DNA from: Archangiaceae bacterium
Lineage (GTDB): Bacteria; Myxococcota; Myxococcia; Myxococcales; Myxococcaceae
Assembly (NCBI GenBank): GCA_023248915.1
Contig: JAHFDQ010000431.1
Location: 1 to 5,515, forward strand
Length of the DNA: 5,515 nucleotides
Reading direction: 5' to 3'
Part shown: positions 1 through 4,466 of the stretch, piece after piece
How positions within the stretch are numbered: the stretch's first letter is position 1
Layout of the letters: each line of letters opens with the position of its first letter
Notes under the pieces: generated by a model
The model's input: the letters and a program-made list of their open reading frames with translations, nothing else
Database searches by the model: none
Told to the model about the DNA's origin: nothing
Program-made: the position numbers and the translations under genes

Positions 1-281
1 GGTTCGGCGCCGAGGTGCCGTACTGGGTGGTGAACGCGGCCCAACTGGCCCACGGTGAAGAGGCCACCCTGTGCGCGCTCGCGCTCTTCGTGTGGCACTT
101 CTACAACGTGCACCTGCGCCCCTCCATCTTCCCGATGAACTGGGCCTGGCTGAACGGCCACATCTCGACCGAGGCGCTGCACGAGGAGCACCCGCTCGAG
201 TACGAGCGGCTCTTCGGCGGAGGCGCTCAGCCCGCAGCGGCGCCGGTGCCCACCGCCCCCAAGCCGGACCCGGGCAAATGA
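1..281 (+). CDS. C-terminal end of a membrane cytochrome b-type subunit (5' truncated)
   Basis: The gene enters from the left edge; the first complete codon in frame is at 3, leaving 92 residues before the TGA at 279-281. The visible part holds one hydrophobic helix ending in VWHFYNVHLRP, followed by FPMNWAWLNG and EEHPLEYERL, then an Ala/Pro-rich tail. A helix starting near HGEEA and ending in an HFYNVH-type motif, then a P-x3-FPM stretch, is the pattern I associate with the last helix and cytoplasmic tail of di-heme cytochrome b subunits of the HydC/FdnI/b561-like group found with multiheme cytochromes in deltaproteobacteria. The His residues in this helix are candidate heme b ligands. Such subunits oxidise or reduce quinones in the inner membrane and pass electrons to a periplasmic cytochrome partner. 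The next gene starts inside its stop codon (ATGA), so the two are translationally coupled. The family is assigned from the tail only; the exact subfamily and the rest of the operon cannot be seen. Confidence 0.7.
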   Translation, partial: FGAEVPYWVVNAAQLAHGEEATLCALALFVWHFYNVHLRPSIFPMNWAWLNGHISTEALHEEHPLEYERLFGGGAQPAAAPVPTAPKPDPGK

Positions 282-655
282 AGGGGGAACGAAACCTCCT
301 CTGGTTCCTCGGCCTGCTGGCGCTGCCGGCGGCGTGTGGCGCTCCCGCGTCGCCCGCCGCGGCCGGGGCGAACCGGGTGCCCACCTTGGCCGAGAAGAAG
401 GCGCGGCTGCCGGCGGTGCCGCAACTGCCTTGTTTCGAGTGCCACCGCTTCGCCGCCTACGAGACCGGCCCGCGCTTCCCGCACACCTCCGACGCCCACC
501 AGGACCTGGGCCACTGCCACCGCTGCCATCGAAGCGGCGGCCACCACGGAACGCTGGTCGACGAAGCCGCTTGCCAGGAGTGCCACGACGAGATTCCCAA
601 CCGCGCGCCCGCGCCCGGCCCTTCGCCTACTCCGGCTTCGGATGCGGAGCCTTGA
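278..655 (+). CDS. Exported triheme c-type cytochrome (c7-like), possible lipoprotein
   Basis: A 125-residue protein. ATG at 278 is chosen because it overlaps the upstream stop as ATGA and puts a signal sequence first: basic MKGER, a hydrophobic stretch at about 7-19, then Cys20. LPAAC resembles a lipobox, but Pro at -3 is not canonical, so either lipidation at Cys20 or ordinary signal peptidase cleavage after the Ala-rich 22-31 region is possible. Three CXXCH motifs follow at 52-56, 80-84 and 99-103, with His69, His74, His79, His89 and His90 available as distal ligands. This fits a bis-His triheme module like cytochrome c7, a periplasmic electron carrier family. The C-terminal tail is Pro/Ala-rich. 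It has no clear Shine-Dalgarno of its own and probably depends on coupling to the cytochrome b gene, which suggests it accepts or donates electrons for that subunit. Its 3' end overlaps the convergent dodecaheme gene by 29 bases. Cytochrome identity is certain from the motifs; partner and lipidation are inferred. Confidence 0.9.
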   Translation: MKGERNLLWFLGLLALPAACGAPASPAAAGANRVPTLAEKKARLPAVPQLPCFECHRFAAYETGPRFPHTSDAHQDLGHCHRCHRSGGHHGTLVDEAACQECHDEIPNRAPAPGPSPTPASDAEP

Positions 656-1511
656 AACCATGGCACTCGCCGCACGGCTTGTCGCCGAAGTGGGAAGCCG
701 TCGCGGGGTGGCAGCGCAGGCAGTCCTCGCGTTCGCTTCGCCAGACGTGTTCGCGGTGACAGTCGGCGCAGCGGGCGTGGCCCCGGCGGGCGTGCAGCCC
801 GTCGATGCCGATGGTCTGGTGGCAACTGGTGCAGGGCACCAGCGAGGCGGTGGCGACGTGCGGCTTGTGGCAGGCCGAGCAGGCGAACTGCATCGGCGCG
901 TCGTCGGGGAAGCGGCTCTGCAAGACCCCCTGGGCGCGGTGGCAGGCGAGGCAGTCGCGCCGGGTCGGCTTCAGGTCGCCGCCGGGCGTCGCGGGGGTGG
1001 TGAAGTTGTGGCAGGCGAAGCAGTGCACCTGATGCATGCCCGCCAGGTTGACGGTGTGGGGCCCGTGGCACTCTTTGCAGCTGCCGGCCGCGGGCTCGAA
1101 CCGGTGAATGCCCGCGGCGTGGCACTTGATGCACGGAATCTTCCGCTCGACCGCGTGAATGCGGTGCCCGCGCGAGGCGCCCACCTGCGGCCAGTTGGGG
1201 TCGTGCGAGAGGTGGCAGGTGGCGCAACTGCCGACCTGCACCTCGGCGTGGCGCCGGGGCTTGGCGGGGGTGCCCTCGAGCACGAAGGTGCGCAGCATCG
1301 CCAGCCCTTGCTCGGAAGTGCCGTGGTGGCAGCTCTGGCAGGGAATGCCCCGGTGCTGCCCCTTGGTCCAGGCCGAGAACTCGGGCGTCGTCTTGTGGCA
1401 GTGAGCGCAGAAGCCGGGGTCCTCGGCCACGTATATCTTCAGGCGCATCGCGCCCAGCGCCGCCCCCCCGAGCGCGACGATGACGGCCCCCAGAAGGACA
1501 CGCCTTCGCAT
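627..1511 (-). CDS. Membrane-anchored dodecaheme c-type cytochrome with NapC/NirT-like N-terminus
   Basis: A 294-residue protein read right to left, from ATG (1511-1509) to TAG (629-627). Basic MRRR and a hydrophobic segment at 5-22 form an uncleaved N-terminal anchor, leaving the rest in the periplasm. Twelve CXXCH motifs begin at Cys 35, 58, 96, 127, 145, 164, 187, 211, 227, 248, 264 and 280, about one heme per 22 residues after the anchor. The first pair, with Trp48 and His53 between them (CAHCH...W..GQH....CQSCH), matches the start of NapC/NirT/NrfH quinol dehydrogenases, which move electrons from the membrane quinol pool to periplasmic carriers. The methionine often found two residues after the first CXXCH in that family is Thr41 here. 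NapC-type proteins usually carry four hemes, so this is an extended form, perhaps a quinol-oxidising head joined to a molecular wire. No Shine-Dalgarno precedes the ATG, and a possible -10 lies 7 bases upstream, so the mRNA may be leaderless. It is divergent from the two-component genes and convergent with the triheme gene. The multiheme identity is certain; quinol dehydrogenase activity is inferred. Confidence 0.93.
   Translation of the reverse strand: MRRRVLLGAVIVALGGAALGAMRLKIYVAEDPGFCAHCHKTTPEFSAWTKGQHRGIPCQSCHHGTSEQGLAMLRTFVLEGTPAKPRRHAEVQVGSCATCHLSHDPNWPQVGASRGHRIHAVERKIPCIKCHAAGIHRFEPAAGSCKECHGPHTVNLAGMHQVHCFACHNFTTPATPGGDLKPTRRDCLACHRAQGVLQSRFPDDAPMQFACSACHKPHVATASLVPCTSCHQTIGIDGLHARRGHARCADCHREHVWRSEREDCLRCHPATASHFGDKPCGECHGFKAPHPKPE
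634..651. terminator. Hairpin in the convergent gene overlap, possible transcription terminator
   Basis: GGCTTCG (634-640) pairs with CGGAGCC (645-651) around the tetraloop GATG. In plus-strand RNA this gives seven pairs, one of them a G-U wobble; the minus-strand RNA has a C-A mismatch at that pair. It lies across the ends of two convergent genes, where a terminator would be expected, but no T-tract follows on either strand. It could limit read-through or protect 3' ends. In such GC-rich DNA a chance hairpin is also plausible. Confidence 0.3.
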
Positions 1512-1518
1512 GGGGCAC

Positions 1519-1526
1519 GGTATACA
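1519..1526. promoter_or_regulatory. Candidate overlapping divergent -10 elements
   Basis: GGTATACA is the only AT-containing patch in the 62-base gap between the dodecaheme gene and the kinase gene. On the minus strand TATACC (1524-1519) lies 7 bases from the ATG at 1511, which would put transcription start at or next to the initiation codon. On the plus strand TATACA (1521-1526) would start transcripts near 1533, giving a leader of about 40 bases to the kinase. The core GTATAC is a perfect palindrome. No good -35 box is visible for either direction, so the call rests on composition, position and -10 similarity. Confidence 0.35.
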
Positions 1527-1564
1527 ACACTCGGCCCGGGCGCGGGCCGCGACTCCGCGATGCC

Positions 1565-1569
1565 GGAGG
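1565..1569 (+). promoter_or_regulatory. Ribosome binding site of the histidine kinase gene
   Basis: GGAGG ends four bases before ATG 1574. The spacing is a little short but the match to the anti-Shine-Dalgarno is strong, and it supports this start, which places a short basic N-terminus directly before the first membrane helix. The divergent cytochrome gene has no comparable site. Confidence 0.6.
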
Positions 1570-1573
1570 GCCC

Positions 1574-3043
1574 ATGGCGGTCTCGCTTCGTCTGAAGCTC
1601 TTCGTGCTGGTGGCGGGCGCGGCGCTCTTCGCGGCCACCGGAGTCACCTCGGTGGCCATGTGGCGCGAGGTGGTCCGCGGCCAGGAACTGCTCTCGCGCG
1701 AGGGAGCCGCCATCGCCGCCTCGGTCGCCGGGGCCGCGGGCCGCTGGGTGCGAGCCGATGCCGCGGTGCCCGGGGCCAGCGAGGCCCTGGCCGAACCGCT
1801 CGCGCGGGTGCTCGAGGCCGCGCCGCTGCAGGGGGCCTGGGTGGTGGACCGCGGCGGCAAGGTGCTGGCCTGCGTCGAGAACGTCACCGGGGCCTGCCAC
1901 CCCGGAGTGCCCACCGAGTTCGAGCCGGCCGAAGGCCCGCTCGCCGCCGTCCGTCGGCTGGCGAACCCGGCTCCACTCGAGGCCCAGGCCCCCGTCATCG
2001 GTCCCGACGGCGCGCTGGTGGGCGCGGTCCGGGTGGCCTTCTCGCCCGACGAGGTGGTCGGCACGGCGCGGCGCCTGGCCTTCGGTTCGGCGGCGGTGGC
2101 GCTCTTGTGGCTGACGCTGGCGTACGTCGCGGCCGGAGTGCTGGTGCAGCGGTTCACCCGGCCGCTCACCGAGCTGGTGGGGGCGTCTCGGCGGTTGGCG
2201 GAAGGCGAGAACGTCGAGCTGGTCGCGAAGGGCGACGCCGAGGTGAACGGGCTGGTCAAGGCCTTCAACCAGCTCTCGGCCCGGCTGCGCGAGCGGCGTG
2301 AAGAGAACGAGCGGCTCATCGCCTCTTTGAACGAGCGCATCGCCGAGGCGACCCGCGAAGTGCTCCGCGCCGACCGGCTGGCGACGCTGGGGGGAATCGC
2401 CGCGGGCTTCGCGCACGAGCTCGGCAACTCGCTGCACGTCATCGGCGGCTACGCCTCGGTGGTGCAGCGCGACCTGCCGGCCGACCACCCCAACCGGTCC
2501 GACGTCGACGCGCTGAAGCGCGAGACGTCGCGGGCCGGGGCGATGCTGCACCGGTTCCTCTTCTTCGCCCGGGCGCGCGCGGTGCGCACCGAGCTGCAGC
2601 CGGTCGAGCCCGTCCTGCGCGAGGCGGTCGAGGTGGTGGGGCCGGCCGCGGCCCAGGCCAAGGTGACCACGCGGGTCGCGGTGGCCGACGGCTTGCCCAT
2701 GCTGCGCGCCGACGGCGAGCTTCTGCGCCAGGCCTTCCTCAACGTGTGCGTCAACGCCGTCGAGGCGATGAAGGAGCAGGGGGGCGAGCTGGCGGTGTCG
2801 GCCCGGGCCGAGGGCGACCAGGTGTGGGTCGAATTCCAGGACACCGGGCCAGGCATTCCGAAGGCCGAGCACGAGCGCATCTTCGAGCCGTTCTTCACCA
2901 CCAAGCCCACCGGCACCGGCCTCGGGCTGGCCATCGTGCGCCACGCGGCCGAAGCCCATTCGGGTAGCGTAGAGGTCGACAGCGAGCCCGGCCGGGGCGC
3001 GAAGTTCCGCATTCGGCTGCCGGCGGCGAAGGAGAGCGCATGA
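1574..3043 (+). CDS. Membrane sensor histidine kinase with periplasmic Cache/PAS-like domain and HAMP
   Basis: A 489-residue sensor kinase of NtrB/ZraS-like architecture. In order: membrane helix about 7-28; periplasmic domain about 31-165; second helix about 170-191; HAMP linker about 192-240; charged coiled coil about 232-266; dimerisation/phosphoacceptor domain with His281 in FAHELGN; and an ATPase domain with N-box residues Asn390/Asn394, G1 box DTGPGIP (423-429), F box EPFFTT (438-443) and G2 box GTGLGL (447-452). All catalytic boxes look intact. The periplasmic part has two strand-like stretches, GAWVVDRGGKVLA and APVIGPDGALVGAVRVAF, typical of Cache/PAS-type ligand domains. Between them are Cys100 and Cys108-His109, the only Cys residues in that domain. 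The phosphoacceptor motif has Ser286 where many kinases have Pro after the Asn. The gene overlaps the regulator by ATGA, so the pair is made together, and it is transcribed away from the dodecaheme cytochrome. The ligand is unknown; a redox or electron-acceptor signal is an inference from context and the Cys pair. Confidence 0.93.
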   Translation: MAVSLRLKLFVLVAGAALFAATGVTSVAMWREVVRGQELLSREGAAIAASVAGAAGRWVRADAAVPGASEALAEPLARVLEAAPLQGAWVVDRGGKVLACVENVTGACHPGVPTEFEPAEGPLAAVRRLANPAPLEAQAPVIGPDGALVGAVRVAFSPDEVVGTARRLAFGSAAVALLWLTLAYVAAGVLVQRFTRPLTELVGASRRLAEGENVELVAKGDAEVNGLVKAFNQLSARLRERREENERLIASLNERIAEATREVLRADRLATLGGIAAGFAHELGNSLHVIGGYASVVQRDLPADHPNRSDVDALKRETSRAGAMLHRFLFFARARAVRTELQPVEPVLREAVEVVGPAAAQAKVTTRVAVADGLPMLRADGELLRQAFLNVCVNAVEAMKEQGGELAVSARAEGDQVWVEFQDTGPGIPKAEHERIFEPFFTTKPTGTGLGLAIVRHAAEAHSGSVEVDSEPGRGAKFRIRLPAAKESA

Positions 3044-4407
3044 AGCCCCGGGTGGCGGTCATCGACGACCTCGAGCAGGCGCGCCAGATGATGCAGCGGG
3101 CGCTGTCGCGCACCTTCACCGTCGAACCGTTCGCCTCGGTGCCGGACGCGCTCGCCGCGCTCGCGACCAACCCGCCCGACGCCATCGTCACCGACCTGAA
3201 GATGCCGGGCATGGACGGGCTGGAAGGGCTGAAGCGCTTCCAGGAAACCATGCCCGAGGTGCCGGTGGTGATGTTGACAGCGTATGCCACCGTCGAGACG
3301 GCGGTGGCCGCGATGCGGGCCGGCGCCTTCGACTACCAGCGCAAGCCCTTCGAGGCCGACGAGCTCGAGCTGGCGGTCGGCCGGGCGGTCGAGCACGCCC
3401 AACTGCGGCGCGACAATGCGCGGCTGCGGCGCGAGCTGGCCCACGCGCAGGGCGAGCACGGCCTCGTCGGCCGGTCGGCGGCGATGCGCGAGGTGCTCTC
3501 GCTCGTCGAGCGGGTGGCGCCCACCGACGTCCCGGTGCTCATCGAGGGCGAGAGCGGCACCGGCAAGGACCTGGTGGCCCGCGCGATTCACGAGCTGTCG
3601 CCGCGGAAGTCCGGCCCCTTCGTGGCGTTGAACGTCAGCACCATTCCCGAACCTCTGGCCGAGTCGCAGCTCTTCGGGCACGAGAAGGGGGCCTTCTCCG
3701 GGGCGGTAGCGGCCCACCGGGGGTTCTTCGCCGAAGCCAACCGCGGCACGCTGTTCCTCGACGAGGTCGGCACCTTGGTGGCGCCGCTCCAGCCGAAGCT
3801 GTTGCGGGTGCTGCAGGACGGCGACTTCATTCCGGTCGGGGCCGGGCGTCCCACCACCTCGGACGTACGCGCCGTCTTCGCCACCAACGAAAACCTCAAG
3901 AAGGCGGTTGACGCCGGCCGGTTCCGCGAAGACCTCTACTACCGAATCCGGGTGATGCCGGTTCGGCTGCCGCCGTTGCGCGAGCGCCGAGAGGACGTGC
4001 CCCTCCTGGTCGAGCACTTCGTCCAGAAGCACGCCCGGCGGTTGAAGCGCGAACCGCTGTCTTTCGACGCCGAGGCGCTGCGTGCGCTGCACGCCTACGC
4101 GTTCCCGGGAAACGTCCGCGAGCTGGAGAACGCAGTCGAGCGGGCGCTGTTGCTCGCGCGTGGCGACGCCGTCCGCGCCGAGGACTTGCCGCCCGAGATG
4201 CGCTCGAGCGACGCGGTCGAGGGCGAGGGCGGGTACCGGCGGGCCAAGGAGGCTTGGGAACGCCGGTACCTGGAAGAGCTCTTGGCCCTGGCCCACGGCT
4301 CGGTGGGCGACGCGGCTACCCTCGCGGGGCTGCACCGGTCGACGCTCTACGAGAAGCTGGCCCGCTTCGGGCTGGTGTCCGGCGCCGAGGCGGCGCACAA
4401 GCCGTAG
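3040..4407 (+). CDS. NtrC-family sigma-54-dependent response regulator
   Basis: A 455-residue cytoplasmic activator. The receiver domain (about 1-118) has the acidic pair Asp9/Asp10, phosphoacceptor Asp52 in TDLKMPGMDG, Thr80 and Lys102. A helical linker (about 119-140) leads to the AAA+ domain (about 142-375): Walker A GESGTGKD (170-177), the sigma-54 contact loop GAFSGA (217-222), Walker B GTLFLDEVG (236-244), and the arginine-finger region FREDLYYRI (295-303). A Fis-type helix-turn-helix ends the protein (about 423-445, AATLAGLHRSTLYEKLARFGL region). Phosphorylation by the partner kinase should drive oligomerisation and ATP-dependent opening of sigma-54 promoters. The contact loop has Ser in place of the usual Thr (GAFTGA), a conservative change probably compatible with function. 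ATG 3040 overlaps the kinase stop, and GGAG at 3031-3034 is well spaced. Nothing is truncated. Its targets are not evident in the window: the divergent gap upstream of the kinase has no sigma-54 box. Confidence 0.95.
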   Translation: MKPRVAVIDDLEQARQMMQRALSRTFTVEPFASVPDALAALATNPPDAIVTDLKMPGMDGLEGLKRFQETMPEVPVVMLTAYATVETAVAAMRAGAFDYQRKPFEADELELAVGRAVEHAQLRRDNARLRRELAHAQGEHGLVGRSAAMREVLSLVERVAPTDVPVLIEGESGTGKDLVARAIHELSPRKSGPFVALNVSTIPEPLAESQLFGHEKGAFSGAVAAHRGFFAEANRGTLFLDEVGTLVAPLQPKLLRVLQDGDFIPVGAGRPTTSDVRAVFATNENLKKAVDAGRFREDLYYRIRVMPVRLPPLRERREDVPLLVEHFVQKHARRLKREPLSFDAEALRALHAYAFPGNVRELENAVERALLLARGDAVRAEDLPPEMRSSDAVEGEGGYRRAKEAWERRYLEELLALAHGSVGDAATLAGLHRSTLYEKLARFGLVSGAEAAHKP

Positions 4408-4443
4408 GGAGGCTCGCCCGCGCTCGTAGCGGTGGATCGCGGC

Positions 4444-4460
4444 CGGCGCTCTGGTAGCTT
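4444..4460 (+). promoter_or_regulatory. Candidate promoter in the 59-base gap before the secreted protein gene
   Basis: Two overlapping readings are possible. TGG-TAGCTT (4452-4460) is an extended -10-like element ending 6 bases before GTG 4467, which would give a leaderless transcript. Alternatively CGGCGC...TAGCT (4444-4459) has the GG-N10-GC spacing of a sigma-54 promoter with partial matches to both halves (TGGCAC and TTGCW), but would start transcription inside the first codons. Neither has strong support, and the gene may simply be read through from the regulator. Confidence 0.25.
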
Positions 4461-4466
4461 GGGCGT

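Noticed and set aside
71..277. Upstream extension of the triheme cytochrome frame to 71
   Set aside because: The extension overlaps the cytochrome b gene in another frame, is Arg-rich, and would bury the signal peptide; ATG 278 gives a proper export signal.
660..1410. Recurrent TGGCA/GTGGCA words on the plus strand that look like repeats or sigma-54 -24 half-sites
   Set aside because: They are the reverse complement of TGCCA(C/T), the codons for Cys-His in the CXXCH motifs, at irregular spacing set by the protein.
336..1595. Plus-strand open frame of 419 codons across the dodecaheme gene
   Set aside because: It is antisense to twelve CXXCH motifs and has an Arg/Pro/Ala-rich, motif-free product.
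457..2442. Minus-strand open frame of 661 codons spanning the dodecaheme and kinase genes
   Set aside because: It lies in another frame over genes with clear domain motifs, its predicted protein is Ser/Arg/Pro/Ala low-complexity, and long stop-free antisense frames are expected at this GC content.
4408..4421. GG-N10-GC just after the regulator stop
   Set aside because: Only the invariant dinucleotides match the sigma-54 consensus; such matches are frequent by chance in GC-rich DNA.
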